Assembly (NCBI RefSeq): GCF_014651815.1
Contig: NZ_BMXP01000001.1
Location: 710,853-774,852 of the forward strand
DNA from: Alteromonas halophila
Lineage (GTDB): Bacteria > Pseudomonadota > Gammaproteobacteria > Enterobacterales > Alteromonadaceae
Direction of reading: 5' to 3'
DNA length: 64,000 bases
Position numbers and translations under genes: made by a program. Below, piece after piece: positions 18,934 to 28,479 of the stretch. Position 1 is the stretch's first letter. The number at the start of each line of letters is the position of its first letter. The notes under the pieces are model-generated. The model saw only the letters and a program-made list of their open reading frames with translations. It was not told where the DNA came from and did not search any database.

Positions 18934-20205
18934 TTAGGTGTGTAAACCGCCAACCGGCAGGCCCAGCATTTCACGGGTAACCAGCACTACGCCATTTTCC
19001 GATACTCTGAAGCCACGCGCCCGATCCTCGTCATGATCGTAACCAATTGTTGTGCCTTCGGGCACTTTACACCCTCGATCTATTATGACCTTACGGAGTT
19101 TACAGTGACGCATAATTTCTACATCGGGCAGGATCACGGCGTCTTCAATAAGGCCAAAGGAGTGTACGCGCACATTAGAGAAGCAAATAGAGTTACGCAA
19201 GGTTGAGCCAGAGATAATACAGCCACCAGAAACCACAGAGTTAATGGCTTCACCGCGACGATCATGATCTTCCCAGACAAATTTTGCAGGGGGAAGTTGC
19301 TCCTGATAAGTCCAGATAGGCCAGCTCCGATCGTACAGATTTAACTGTGGTACCGGCGCCACCATTTCCATGTTTGCCTCCCAGAAAGAGTCAATGGTGC
19401 CTACATCACGCCAGTAGGCGTCATCCTCGCCGCTTTTTTCAAAGGGGAAGGCATACACAGACTGGTCTTTAATAATCGACGGGATAATATCTTTGCCGAA
19501 GTCGCGTTGTGAGCCGGAGCGTTCTGCATCGCGTCTAAGCTGCTCAAACAGAAACTCGGTATCAAACACATAATTGCCCATTGAAGCCAGGCAGCGTGTA
19601 CTGTCATTGGGCAGTGGCGTCGGCTTTTCTGGCTTTTCTGCAAAGTCAAGAATACGCAGGTTTTCATCTACCGACATTACACCAAATGCCCCGGCCGCTT
19701 CTTCCAGTGGTACCGACATGCACGAGACCGTCATTTTGGCGCCAGTCTCAACGTGATGCGCAAGCATGTCACCGTAATCCATGCGATAGATATGATCGCC
19801 GGATAAAATCATGACGTATTTTGGCAGTTCATCGCGGATTATATCGATGTTCTGAAATACCGCATCGGCTGTTCCTTCGTACCAGTTGTCAGAGAATCGC
19901 TGTGAAGCTGGCAATATCTCTACTGACTCACCCAGTTCCTTCTTAAAATGCCCCCAGCCACGGACCAGATGGCGGATAAGCGAGTGCGACTTATATTGCG
20001 TAATAACACCTATCCGTCGGATCCCGGAGTTAACACAATTCGACAGGGGAAAGTCTATGATCCGGAATTTCCCGCCAAAATACAGTGCAGGCTTGGCGCG
20101 CCAGTTGGTTAATTCATGAAGCCGGGAGCCTTTACCACCTGCCAGGATAAGGGCATAGGTATCGCGGGTAAGGTTACTGATATATCTGGAGCTGTTGTCT
20201 GCCAT
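18934..20205 (-). CDS. glgC: Glucose-1-phosphate adenylyltransferase
   Basis: 423 residues, near the 431 of E. coli GlgC. It makes ADP-glucose for glycogen synthesis. [16 protein letters not shown] is the nucleotide-binding loop, [18 protein letters not shown] and [14 protein letters not shown] are the conserved sugar-nucleotide transferase segments, and FAEKPEKP includes the glucose-1-phosphate-binding Lys. The C-terminal left-handed beta-helix (about 300-410) carries the hexapeptide pattern. No other glycogen gene is in the window, so glgA and glgB must lie elsewhere. Confidence 0.95.
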   Translation of the reverse strand: MADNSSRYISNLTRDTYALILAGGKGSRLHELTNWRAKPALYFGGKFRIIDFPLSNCVNSGIRRIGVITQYKSHSLIRHLVRGWGHFKKELGESVEILPASQRFSDNWYEGTADAVFQNIDIIRDELPKYVMILSGDHIYRMDYGDMLAHHVETGAKMTVSCMSVPLEEAAGAFGVMSVDENLRILDFAEKPEKPTPLPNDSTRCLASMGNYVFDTEFLFEQLRRDAERSGSQRDFGKDIIPSIIKDQSVYAFPFEKSGEDDAYWRDVGTIDSFWEANMEMVAPVPQLNLYDRSWPIWTYQEQLPPAKFVWEDHDRRGEAINSVVSGGCIISGSTLRNSICFSNVRVHSFGLIEDAVILPDVEIMRHCKLRKVIIDRGCKVPEGTTIGYDHDEDRARGFRVSENGVVLVTREMLGLPVGGLHT

Positions 20206-20612
20206 GTCGGGATCTCCCTGGTAGCTTTACCCAAATCCATTCGGCGACAGCGCGGAACCTGAATGAAGCGTCAACATTACAGTGATCCCGTCGAGCTTGT
20301 TTAGGCAAGTTGGCATTTATTTTTTGCGGGCGAGACTATTTATAAGTACTGATTGCAGCGATTATGGACGGCCCGCCCTGCATGTTTCAATTCATGCTAA
20401 CTTAATAATACACAACAAAAAATACTTTGCCATGATGAATTCTTTCAAGGGATTCGCCATTGCTTGTTAAACCTGCCTTGCGACTACGCACTTCAGGACT
20501 TGCTGAGTGATGAAAGACTTATTCGCATCTTCCCTTGACAAACCAGGCGCACAGATTGTTAATGCTATGTAATAATAAAAAAATGATTCTCGCATTTACA
20601 AGGGAGTGAAAT
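20206..20612. other. Intergenic region holding a solitary repeat end
   Basis: The 407 bases between glgC and the SRPBCC gene contain no supported gene. They carry promoters for both divergent genes in principle, an AT-rich run at 20566-20592, and a single end of the dispersed repeat at 20481-20532. AAGGGAGTG at 20599-20607 is the ribosome site of the SRPBCC gene. Confidence 0.4.
20481..20532 (+). repeat. Dispersed intergenic repeat, solitary right end (copy C)
   Basis: This stretch matches the right end of the full copy at 60933-61181: GCACTTCAGGACTTGCTGAG followed by GACTTATTCGCATCTTC. Read in reverse complement it also matches the left end of the copy at 33634-33816. No left end is found within the intergenic region, so only about 52 bases of the element remain. 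Confidence 0.75.
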
Positions 20613-21146
20613 ATGGCTGTGCTGAGAAAATTAATACTCATCATTGCTGCGCTGTTAATCATCGCGGTGCTGTTTGGCTTTATGCTGCCCAGTCACTATT
20701 CAGTGCAACGCAGTATTGTAATTGACGCACCTGCGGAAGAAATCTACCCCAATGTTGTCGATCTGCGCCGGTGGCAGCAATGGGGGGTATGGTTTAAGCG
20801 TGATCCGGAAATGAAGATTGACTATTCGGGACCCGATCGCGCGATTGGCATGCAATCGAGCTGGATCAGTGAGACGGAAGGCAGTGGTGAAATGACCATT
20901 ACTGATCTTGAGCATAACCACAAAGTGGTATATCGCCTTTATTTTCCGGACTTCGACATGGCATCAACAGGAATGGTGGAACTGGAACCTGTAGCGGATG
21001 GTACGCGTGTTACATGGAGCGACGAGGGAGAAGTTGGCAATAATCCACTGGATCGTTACTTTGTGCTGATGATTGATGGCCTGATTGGCCCTGACTTCGA
21101 AATGGGCCTGGAAAACCTGAAAACGGTGGTTGAGAACGAAAGCTAA
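20613..21146 (+). CDS. SRPBCC-family protein with N-terminal membrane anchor
   Basis: 177 residues with a hydrophobic segment at about 6-26 (LILIIAALLIIAVLFGFMLP), then an SRPBCC (START-like) domain beginning SVQRSIVIDAPAEEIYPNVV. The core WISETEGSGEMTITDLEHNHKV is consistent with the beta-sheet of the fold. The domain would face the periplasm if the anchor is uncleaved. Members bind hydrophobic ligands; this one has no assigned role. ATG at 20633 region alternatives were not preferred because AAGGGAG precedes 20613. Confidence 0.8.
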   Translation: MAVLRKLILIIAALLIIAVLFGFMLPSHYSVQRSIVIDAPAEEIYPNVVDLRRWQQWGVWFKRDPEMKIDYSGPDRAIGMQSSWISETEGSGEMTITDLEHNHKVVYRLYFPDFDMASTGMVELEPVADGTRVTWSDEGEVGNNPLDRYFVLMIDGLIGPDFEMGLENLKTVVENES

Positions 21147-21257
21147 GCTAATCGTGGTCATATCACGCCATTCAGATTTTTTGTCCCTGCCTGATCCTGC
21201 GCTTTTATTCTGGCGTAAACCGGTCGGTCTCATGGCAACGTTGATGCGGGAGTGAAC

Positions 21258-22430
21258 GTGTACTTAAGCCATAAAGCAAAGCTGGTCACCGGTCTGGCCT
21301 TCAATAAACTGGCAGATTTACTCATTTCAGCCAAAACCACCCTGCCAGCGGTAATGCTGATTCTGGGCGTGCCAGCATGGATGGTTGGCTGGCTGGTGCC
21401 AATCCGAGAATCCGGTGCCTTGTTACCACAGGCTGCCATTGGTTTTTTCCTGCGCCGTCACAGTGCCCGGCATCCGGTATGGCGTATTGGCATGGCGGTG
21501 CAGCTTGGCTCTGTTGCCGTGATGGTCTGTGCCGCTTTGCTGTTGTCTGGTAGTCTTGCCGGTTACGTTATTCTGGCAGCTCTGGTTGTGCTGAGTATAG
21601 GCCGCTCCGCTTGTTCACTGTCGGTAAAAGACATTGAAGCGGATATTGCGAAAAAGGGTGAGCGTGGCCGTCTGATTGGTATTGCGTCTACCGTGTCAGG
21701 CATTGTCACACTGCTGGTGGCCGTACCGCTGGTGTATTATCAGGAAAGGCTGGGAACAAATGTGGTTACCGGCCTGATGGTGCTGGCGGGGTTTGCGTTT
21801 TTAATGACGTTGCTGTTTATTTTTCCGATTAAATCGTACGTCGATGTCAGCCAGCAACATGACAAGCGCAGTAACGCACGCTTCTGGCAGCTAGACAGTG
21901 TTGTCTATCGCTTTATTCTGGTCAGAGGACTTTTTGTTCACTCCGCCCTGGTTGCCCCTTTTTTTATGCTGCAAAGTGAGTATGGCGCGCAAAAATTGTT
22001 GCCCCTATACCTTGGCGCGCAGGCAGGCGCGACTATGCTGTCTTCCTTTGTCTGGGGTAAATTGTCCGATAGCAGCGCACGTCTGACCCTTCAGCTGGCC
22101 GGGACACTGGCCATTGCCGCCTGCGTGGGACTGCTGGTGATTGATCAACCCAGTCTATGGTTATCAACGCTGTTATTTTTTGTGTTGTCTGTTGCACATT
22201 CCGGGGTTCGTACCGGTCGTAAAACCTATAGCCTCGATGTGAAAGAAGGGCAGGGGCGAACCGAGCTGGTGGGCGTGTCGAATACTGCCATCGGTATCAT
22301 CCTGCTTGCCTTTGGCGCGCTTTATGCTGCTCTGGAGCCGGTACTTGATTTTTCACTGGTTTACATAATGGCTGGCGTACTTGTTGTGGCAATATTGCTG
22401 ACATTTACGTTACCGGCAGAAAAACAGTGA
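21258..22430 (+). CDS. MFS transporter
   Basis: About 390 residues and 12 hydrophobic segments. GGGAG at 21248-21252 points to the GTG at 21258 as start; the GTG at 21252 is an in-frame alternative. WMVGWLVPIRESGALLPQAAIG near the N-terminus and RTGRKTYSLDVKEGQGRTELVGVSNTA (in parts RTGRKTYSLDV and RTELVGVSNTA) near the end are the clearest conserved-looking loops, both resembling an uncharacterised proteobacterial MFS group. Substrate unknown. It is followed by a good intrinsic terminator, so the unit ends here. Confidence 0.82.
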   Translation: MYLSHKAKLVTGLAFNKLADLLISAKTTLPAVMLILGVPAWMVGWLVPIRESGALLPQAAIGFFLRRHSARHPVWRIGMAVQLGSVAVMVCAALLLSGSLAGYVILAALVVLSIGRSACSLSVKDIEADIAKKGERGRLIGIASTVSGIVTLLVAVPLVYYQERLGTNVVTGLMVLAGFAFLMTLLFIFPIKSYVDVSQQHDKRSNARFWQLDSVVYRFILVRGLFVHSALVAPFFMLQSEYGAQKLLPLYLGAQAGATMLSSFVWGKLSDSSARLTLQLAGTLAIAACVGLLVIDQPSLWLSTLLFFVLSVAHSGVRTGRKTYSLDVKEGQGRTELVGVSNTAIGIILLAFGALYAALEPVLDFSLVYIMAGVLVVAILLTFTLPAEKQ

Positions 22431-22481
22431 TCACAGCATGACCACGTTAATGGCCCCGTTTCCTGCATAGCAATACAGCAA

Positions 22482-22507
22482 TAAAAAAGACCCATCGGGG
22501 TCTTTTA
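22482..22507 (+). terminator. Intrinsic terminator after the MFS gene
   Basis: AAAAGACCC and GGGTCTTTT form a stem with a short ATCG loop and end in a T-run, about 50 bases after the MFS stop codon. The A-run on the left makes it usable in both directions. Confidence 0.85.
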
Positions 22508-22749
22508 GGGAAGGGATGACCTTCACAGTTTGTTGATTTGTGACTATGCACAACTATAAACGCAGGGTTAACGCCGACCACGTAGTGCGGCCTGTGTGCA
22601 TTTAACACACTGAGTGCTGTCAGAGAAACGTGCGAATAAAACTACGTTTGGTGGGCGTAATCGTTTTCACTGTATTATCGCTGCAAGAGCGCCTGCGTTA
22701 CAGGTACTACGTACTTGATTGCGTGTGTAACGATGCTTATCTGAGCGTG
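22508..22749. other. Intergenic DNA without recognised gene
   Basis: Between the terminator and the small minus-strand gene I see no supported reading frame, RNA gene or repeat. The whole gap between the MFS and hmgL genes is 662 bases and its only gene candidate is the 43-codon one at 22750-22881. Confidence 0.4.
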
Positions 22750-22881
22750 TTAGTCAGACAACAACTCTGACTTCTTTTTGATCTTGCAATCAAAAATACG
22801 TTGTGTGTTCTTTCTGCCAATATAGAAAGCCACTGTATATGGATGCTTGCGTTTGAAAAATTTCTTTACTGCTTTAAACAT
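22750..22881 (-). CDS. Small basic protein, 43 residues
   Basis: The frame runs from ATG (22881-22879) to TAA (22752-22750). GGAGG lies 5 bases before the ATG, a near-ideal ribosome site. The product starts MFKAVKKFFKRKHPYTVAFY and then reads IGRKNTQRIFDCKIKKKSEL; it has about 14 Lys/Arg in 43 residues, an amphipathic cationic N-terminus and one Cys. I do not recognise the family. The strong ribosome site and clean basic composition argue it is translated. It stands alone, downstream of the liu operon terminator on the same strand. It could be a nucleic-acid- or membrane-binding small protein; this is inference. Confidence 0.65.
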   Translation of the reverse strand: MFKAVKKFFKRKHPYTVAFYIGRKNTQRIFDCKIKKKSELLSD

Positions 22882-23046
22882 AGAAGCCTCCTTTTCTACT
22901 TCCGCCTATTCAGATTAGTGAAATCTTGGATAAATGTCCAGTATCGTTTCATATAAATGTCATATAACTGTAATAATTACGTGATAGCTGGAATTTGGAT
23001 CGCCTGAAGCCCTCGGTGACTCATTTCGGGAGTCGCAGAAAAAATC

Positions 23047-23078
23047 AAAAAAAGCGGCGCAGTGCAGCACTACGCCAC
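23047..23078 (-). terminator. Intrinsic terminator of the liu operon
   Basis: On the minus strand GGCGTAGTGC and GCACTGCGCC form a long stem about 15 bases after the hmgL stop, followed by GCTTTTTTT and a second T-run. A strong rho-independent terminator. Confidence 0.88.
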
Positions 23079-23092
23079 CTGTCACATCTTCT

Positions 23093-24001
23093 TTAGCGCT
23101 TGGCGAGCATTGCCTGCGCCGCCTTTGAAACGGGCGCGCGGCCGAGCACATCAGAGATTGCCTGGGTCGCATCGAGTAGTTTGTCCATGTCGATGCCAGT
23201 ACGAATACCCAGACCGTTGAGCATGTACAGCACATCTTCGGTCGCCACGTTACCACTTGCGCCTTTCGCGTAGGGGCAACCACCAAGCCCGGCTATGGCG
23301 GCATCAATGGTCGGGACACCATGTTCAAGCGCAATCAGCAAATTTGCCAGCGCCTGGCCATAGGTGTCATGAAAATGTACCGCCATGGCATCAAGGGGGA
23401 GTACCCGGCTCACTGCCTCCAGCATTTTGTTGGTCTGGTAAGCGGTGCCGGTTCCGATGGTGTCACCCAGAGAAATCTCATAACAGCCCATATCCCGTAA
23501 CTGCTGACTGACATCAGCCACAGCCTGGGGGGCAATATCCCCTTCGTAAGGACAGCCCATAACACAGGAAACATAGCCTCTGACCCGCAGGCCGTTATCA
23601 GTCGCTGCCTGCATAACCGGCGCAAAGCGCGCCAGACTCTCGCGAATACTGCAGTTGATATTTTTCTGTGAAAAGGACTCCGAGGCGGCACCAAACACGG
23701 CCACCTCATCGGCCCCGGCAGCCATGGCATTTTCAAGCCCCTTCATGTTGGGGGTCAACGCCGAATAAATCACACCTTCCTGGCGCTGCATGCCCGCAAA
23801 AACATCGGCGGAGTCCGCCATTTGCGGCACCCATTTAGGCGAAACAAAGCTGCCGGTTTCAATACGTCTGACACCGGCTGCTGCCAGGCCTTCGACCAGC
23901 GCTATTTTGTTTGCCGTGGTGACGGTTTGTTTCTCATTCTGCAAGCCATCACGCGGGCCCACATCCAGAATGCTGACCGATTGTGGATAACGACTACTCA
24001 T
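23093..24001 (-). CDS. liuE: Hydroxymethylglutaryl-CoA lyase
   Basis: 302 residues from the ATG at 24001, overlapping the end of the carboxylase gene by 8 bases. It splits HMG-CoA into acetoacetate and acetyl-CoA, the last step of leucine breakdown. VSILDVGPRDGLQNEK is the N-terminal metal/substrate motif, VAVFGAASESFSQKNINCS the second, and AAIAGLGGCPYAKGASGNVATED carries the signature with the catalytic Cys (in parts AGLGGCPYAKGASGN). AVHFHDTYGQALAN has the His metal ligands. Last gene of the liuABCDE run, followed by a terminator. Confidence 0.95.
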   Translation of the reverse strand: MSSRYPQSVSILDVGPRDGLQNEKQTVTTANKIALVEGLAAAGVRRIETGSFVSPKWVPQMADSADVFAGMQRQEGVIYSALTPNMKGLENAMAAGADEVAVFGAASESFSQKNINCSIRESLARFAPVMQAATDNGLRVRGYVSCVMGCPYEGDIAPQAVADVSQQLRDMGCYEISLGDTIGTGTAYQTNKMLEAVSRVLPLDAMAVHFHDTYGQALANLLIALEHGVPTIDAAIAGLGGCPYAKGASGNVATEDVLYMLNGLGIRTGIDMDKLLDATQAISDVLGRAPVSKAAQAMLAKR

Positions 24002-25985
24002 CGCTGTCAAACGCCAGCAAGGTAGCGCCTCCGTCAACCAGGTCGCCAGGTTTGAAGAAAAACTCCGCCACACTACCATCTACCGGCGCTTTTATGGCGT
24101 GTTCCATTTTCATGGCTTCCATAACCAGCAGGCTGGTGCCTTTTTCAACTGACGTGCCAGGCTCGACCAGTAACTCAACAATGGTGCCGTTCATTGGCGC
24201 AGCAAAATCTGCATCGCTGGCCTCTTTGTCGTGTTCACCCATATCCGGCATGATACGACGGAAGTGCAGGGCATTGTCCGGCCCAAACAGCACATACTCA
24301 TCCTGATTGCTGGTTAGCTGGTAGGTTTTGCGATGCCCGTTAATTGTCACCGTCAGCGCATTATCGATTAGCGTACCGGAAACCTGCCACTGGGTTTCAC
24401 CGGCATAAATCAGCCATTCCTGGCCTTCGTCACGTTGCACAGTGACCGGTACGGTGTCGTCGGCATACTCTAATTCCAGTGTCCAGCTGTAGCGCATATT
24501 AGCGCGCCAGGCATCGGGCAGTGACCACGGGGATGTGGCATCACCGGGTGCCTTGGGCAGTCTGAGTTGCTGGTTTAGTAGTACAGCAAGCGCCATCACC
24601 GGCAGCATATCCTCTGGCAGTGTGTCGGCCCGGCTGAACAGCATATCTTCGTGTTTTTCAATAAAAGTCGTGGTCAGCTCGGCATTCGAAAAGGGCTTGC
24701 TGGCCGCAACGTTATACAGAAACTCAATATTGGTGGTGACACCGTCAATATGGTACTGACGCAGTGAGCGTAACAGGCGGTTTAAGGCCAGATCACGGTT
24801 TTCTCCCCACACCACCAGCTTGGCAATCATGGGGTCGTAGTATACTGAGACCTCATCACCCTGAACTACGCCAGTATCGACACGCACATACCGGTCTTCC
24901 TGAGGGGGGACCAGCAGCCGCAGACCGCCCGTAGATGGCAGGAAGTTGTTGTCCGGATCTTCAGCATAAATGCGCGCCTCAAAGGCATGACCGTGAATGC
25001 TCAGATCTTCCTGACGCTTGGGCAGCGGGTTGCCGTCAGCAATGTCTAACTGCCACTGCACCAGGTCTTCGCCGGTGATCATTTCGGTGACTGGGTGCTC
25101 GACCTGAAGGCGCGTATTCATTTCCATAAAGTAGAAAGATCCGTCTTCATCCAGCAGAAACTCAACCGTACCTGCCCCCACATAATCGATAGCCTGCGCC
25201 GCTTTGATCGCGGCTTCACCCATGGCGCTACGCAGGTCTTCGGTCATTCCCGGTGCGGGCGCCTCTTCGATAACCTTCTGGTGACGGCGCTGTACTGAAC
25301 AGTCGCGCTCAAACAAATACACACCGTCCCCGTTTGTATCGCAGAATACCTGAATTTCAACGTGCCGCGGACGCGTGAGGTATTTTTCAACCAGCATTTT
25401 GTCATCACTGAAGCTGGCCATGGATTCCCGCTTAGCGGCAGCCAGTGCTTCAGAGAATTCCTCGGGTTTCCAGACCTGGCGCATGCCTTTACCACCGCCA
25501 CCGGCGGCGGCTTTCAGCAACACCGGGTAGCCCATATCATCGGCTGATTTTTTCAGCGTGGCTTCATCCTGATCGTCGTCATGATAGCCTGGCACCAGAG
25601 GAACGCCAGCCTTTTCCATAATGCGCTTGGCCGCCGATTTTGAGCCCATGGCATCAATGGACGAGGCGGGGGGACCGACAAAGGCAATGTCCTGCTCAGC
25701 ACAGGCGCGCGCAAATTTGGCGTTTTCTGATAAAAAACCGTAGCCGGGATGGATAGCGTCAACGCTCAGGCTGACAGCGACATCCAGTATGGTATCAATG
25801 TCCAGGTAGCTGTCTTTGGCGGGCGCAGCACCAATGTGTACCGACTCGTCGGCCATTTTGACATGCAGTGCGTTTTTATCTGCATCTGAGTAAACCGCAA
25901 CGGTTGCAATGCCAAGCTTACGTGCCGTTTTAATGATTCGGCAGGCAATTTCACCCCGGTTTGCAATAAGTAACTTCTTAATCAT
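23994..25985 (-). CDS. liuD: Methylcrotonyl-CoA carboxylase, biotin-containing alpha subunit
   Basis: 663 residues from the ATG at 25985 (MIKKLLIANRGEIACRII); upstream in-frame codons lie inside the hydratase gene. It carries a biotin carboxylase domain (about 1-450, AAAGGGGKGMR ATP loop, EMNTRLQVEHPVTE catalytic strand), a linker domain (about 450-590) and a C-terminal biotinyl domain with VMEAMKMEHAI, where the Lys is biotinylated. With the LiuB subunit it carboxylates 3-methylcrotonyl-CoA. Eight-base overlaps with both neighbours indicate translational coupling. The carboxyltransferase partner two genes upstream supports this substrate over acetyl- or propionyl-CoA. Confidence 0.94.
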   Translation of the reverse strand: MIKKLLIANRGEIACRIIKTARKLGIATVAVYSDADKNALHVKMADESVHIGAAPAKDSYLDIDTILDVAVSLSVDAIHPGYGFLSENAKFARACAEQDIAFVGPPASSIDAMGSKSAAKRIMEKAGVPLVPGYHDDDQDEATLKKSADDMGYPVLLKAAAGGGGKGMRQVWKPEEFSEALAAAKRESMASFSDDKMLVEKYLTRPRHVEIQVFCDTNGDGVYLFERDCSVQRRHQKVIEEAPAPGMTEDLRSAMGEAAIKAAQAIDYVGAGTVEFLLDEDGSFYFMEMNTRLQVEHPVTEMITGEDLVQWQLDIADGNPLPKRQEDLSIHGHAFEARIYAEDPDNNFLPSTGGLRLLVPPQEDRYVRVDTGVVQGDEVSVYYDPMIAKLVVWGENRDLALNRLLRSLRQYHIDGVTTNIEFLYNVAASKPFSNAELTTTFIEKHEDMLFSRADTLPEDMLPVMALAVLLNQQLRLPKAPGDATSPWSLPDAWRANMRYSWTLELEYADDTVPVTVQRDEGQEWLIYAGETQWQVSGTLIDNALTVTINGHRKTYQLTSNQDEYVLFGPDNALHFRRIMPDMGEHDKEASDADFAAPMNGTIVELLVEPGTSVEKGTSLLVMEAMKMEHAIKAPVDGSVAEFFFKPGDLVDGGATLLAFDSDE

Positions 25986-26778
25986 TGTTCGCCTCCCGCC
26001 AGCGTGCCGGACGTTTCTCCAGAAAGGCATGTAATCCTTCCTGACCTTCATCCGATACGCGGATATCTGCAATTTGCTTGCTGGTCTCATTCATTAACGC
26101 ATTGTCGATGTCGCGATGACTGACGCTGTGGACCAGTGCTTTAGCGGCCGCGACCGCATTCGGACCATTTTTGAGGATGTTGTCAATCAGATCATTGATT
26201 GTGCTATCCAGTTCGTCTTCGGTTACCGCTTCACTCAACAGGCCCAGCCTGCGGGCCCGGCGGGCAGAGAAAACTTCGGCGGTCTGAAAGTAGCGACGGC
26301 AAATCCGCGCACCCATCGCCTCAATAACATAAGGGCTGATAGTGGCGGGGATAAGGCCAATTCTGACTTCGCTTAAACAAAACTTCGAAAGCTTGCTGCC
26401 TATTGCCATATCGCAGCAGGCGATAAGGCCCACTGCGCCGCCAAATGCAGCGCCCTGCACCCGGGCAATAGTGGGCTTAGGCAGGGTATACAGAGTTTGC
26501 AGCATGGTCGCCAGGCCCATTGCATCCTGCGCATTTTGCTCACGACTGTAAGACGCCATGCGCTTCATCCAGGATAAATCGGCACCGGCGCTGAAACTTT
26601 TTCCTTCGGCCTGCAGAACCAGCGCCCGGACGCTGTCCTGACGGGCGGCCTGCTCGAAATGCGAGGTCAGCGATGCAATCATTTCATCATCAAAGGCGTT
26701 GTGTTTATCCGGCCGATTCAGGGTGACAAAAGCGATGCCGCGATCGTCAACATGATAGGTAATTGGTGGATTCTCCAT
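25978..26778 (-). CDS. liuC: Methylglutaconyl-CoA hydratase
   Basis: 266 residues of the enoyl-CoA hydratase/isomerase fold. IAFVTLNRPDKHNAFDDEMI opens it, KSFSAGADLSWM forms the oxyanion loop, and IARVQGAAFGGAVGLIACCDMAIG the second one. SEVRIGLIPATISPYVIEAMG is the family's conserved region. In this operon it hydrates 3-methylglutaconyl-CoA to HMG-CoA. It is placed between the two carboxylase subunit genes, a typical liu order, and overlaps liuD by 8 bases. Confidence 0.92.
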   Translation of the reverse strand: MENPPITYHVDDRGIAFVTLNRPDKHNAFDDEMIASLTSHFEQAARQDSVRALVLQAEGKSFSAGADLSWMKRMASYSREQNAQDAMGLATMLQTLYTLPKPTIARVQGAAFGGAVGLIACCDMAIGSKLSKFCLSEVRIGLIPATISPYVIEAMGARICRRYFQTAEVFSARRARRLGLLSEAVTEDELDSTINDLIDNILKNGPNAVAAAKALVHSVSHRDIDNALMNETSKQIADIRVSDEGQEGLHAFLEKRPARWREANND

Positions 26779-26799
26779 AACTCTACTCCTGAAACCTGA

Positions 26800-28407
26800 T
26801 TACATTCTGAAGATACCGAACTCGGTATCTTCTATCGGGCGGTTAAGGGCGGCTGACAGCGACAGGCCAAGCACCCGGCGTGTGTCAGCAGGATCAATAA
26901 CGCCATCATCCCATAAGCGTGCTGAGGCGTAGTAGGGGTGGCCCTGTTCTTCATATTTCTCAACGATGGGCTGCTTGAATTTTGTTTCTTCGTCCTCGCT
27001 CCAGGTCTCGCCGGCACGATCTTTCTGATCGCGTTTTACCTGGGCCAGCACGCCTGCAGCCTGTTCACCACCCATCACCGAAATTCGTGCGTTAGGCCAC
27101 ATAAACAGGAACCGCGGATCATAGGCGCGGCCACACATCCCGTAGTTACCCGCCCCAAAACTGCCGCCAATCAGTACGGTCAGTTTGGGTACCTGTGCAC
27201 ACGCCACGGCCGTCACCATCTTGGCACCATGCTTGGCAATGCCGCCGGTTTCGTATTGCTTACCGACCATAAAGCCGGTGATGTTTTGCAAAAACACCAG
27301 GGGAATTTTGCGTTTGGCACACAGTTCAACAAAGTGCGCGCCTTTAAGTGCACTTTCGCCAAACAGAATGCCGTTATTGGCAACAATACCCACCGGGTAG
27401 CCGTACAAACGGGCAAAACCGGTGACCAGTGTGGTGCCGTAACGGGGTTTGAACTCATCAAAATCTGAGCCGTCGACGATGCGGGCAATGATTTCCCGGA
27501 CATCAAAGGTCTGGCGGGTATCTTTTGGGATAATGCCGTAGATGTCCTTGGGGTCGTAAAGTGGCTCGACACTGGGCTTGATATCCATGTCCGGTGCCTT
27601 TTTACGATTAAGGCGTGAAATGGCATCGCGCGCCAGCTTCAGGGCATGGTGATCATTGTTGGCCAGTTGATCGGCGACCCCGGATACCCGGGTATGTACA
27701 TCGCCACCCCCCAGCTCCTCCGCACTGACCACTTCGCCGGTGGCCGCTTTGACCAAAGGTGGTCCACCCAAAAAGATGGTGCCCTGTTCTTTTACAATAA
27801 TGCTTTCATCCGCCATCGCCGGTACATAGGCACCGCCTGCGGTACAGGAGCCCATTACTACCGCAATCTGCGGGATATTTTTGGCTGACATATTGGCCTG
27901 ATTAAAGAAAATACGGCCAAAATGATCTTTGTCCGGGAATACTTCATCCTGGCGGGGCAGGTTAGCGCCACCGGAGTCGACCAGATAGATACATGGCAGG
28001 TTATTTTCTTCGGCGATAGTCTGGGCGCGCAGGTGTTTTTTCACGGTCAGCGGGTAATAGGTACCCCCTTTGACGGTGGCATCATTGGCCACAATCATGC
28101 ATTCAATGCCTTCTACACGACCTATACCGGCCACGACACCGGCCGCCGGTACATAATCATCGTACACTTCCCACGCCGCCAGCTGGCCAATTTCTAAGAA
28201 TGGAGAGCCTTCATCCAGTAGCGCATTGATGCGATCACGGGGCAGTAACTTGCCCCGCGACGTATGGCGTTCAGCCGCTTTTTCGCCACCGCCTGCACAT
28301 ATTTTCCGAATCTTATCGGTAAGATCATTCACCTGCGTCTGCATATGCTCGGCATTAACGCCAAAGGCCTCAGACTTAATGTTCACTGATGTATGAATTG
28401 CGGGCAT
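26800..28407 (-). CDS. liuB: Methylcrotonyl-CoA carboxylase, carboxyltransferase beta subunit
   Basis: 535 residues, the usual length. Two crotonase-like halves: the N-terminal one with [16 protein letters not shown] and [16 protein letters not shown], the C-terminal one with [15 protein letters not shown] and [23 protein letters not shown]. The last is typical of methylcrotonyl/geranyl-CoA carboxylases. It transfers the carboxyl group from biotin on LiuD. The gap to liuC is 21 bases and to liuA 72 bases, consistent with one transcript. Confidence 0.95.
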   Translation of the reverse strand: MPAIHTSVNIKSEAFGVNAEHMQTQVNDLTDKIRKICAGGGEKAAERHTSRGKLLPRDRINALLDEGSPFLEIGQLAAWEVYDDYVPAAGVVAGIGRVEGIECMIVANDATVKGGTYYPLTVKKHLRAQTIAEENNLPCIYLVDSGGANLPRQDEVFPDKDHFGRIFFNQANMSAKNIPQIAVVMGSCTAGGAYVPAMADESIIVKEQGTIFLGGPPLVKAATGEVVSAEELGGGDVHTRVSGVADQLANNDHHALKLARDAISRLNRKKAPDMDIKPSVEPLYDPKDIYGIIPKDTRQTFDVREIIARIVDGSDFDEFKPRYGTTLVTGFARLYGYPVGIVANNGILFGESALKGAHFVELCAKRKIPLVFLQNITGFMVGKQYETGGIAKHGAKMVTAVACAQVPKLTVLIGGSFGAGNYGMCGRAYDPRFLFMWPNARISVMGGEQAAGVLAQVKRDQKDRAGETWSEDEETKFKQPIVEKYEEQGHPYYASARLWDDGVIDPADTRRVLGLSLSAALNRPIEDTEFGIFRM

Positions 28408-28479
28408 ACACCCTCCTGTGTTCCTGAAATCTGCAGTAACATCAGGGTCACTGCAGATTTGTTAACTGACGTGTAGTGG

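Noticed and set aside
20585..20605. AATGATTCTCGCATT before the SRPBCC gene, resembling a Fur box
   Set aside because: Only the outer four bases of each arm are symmetric and the gene has no iron link, so the match is too weak.
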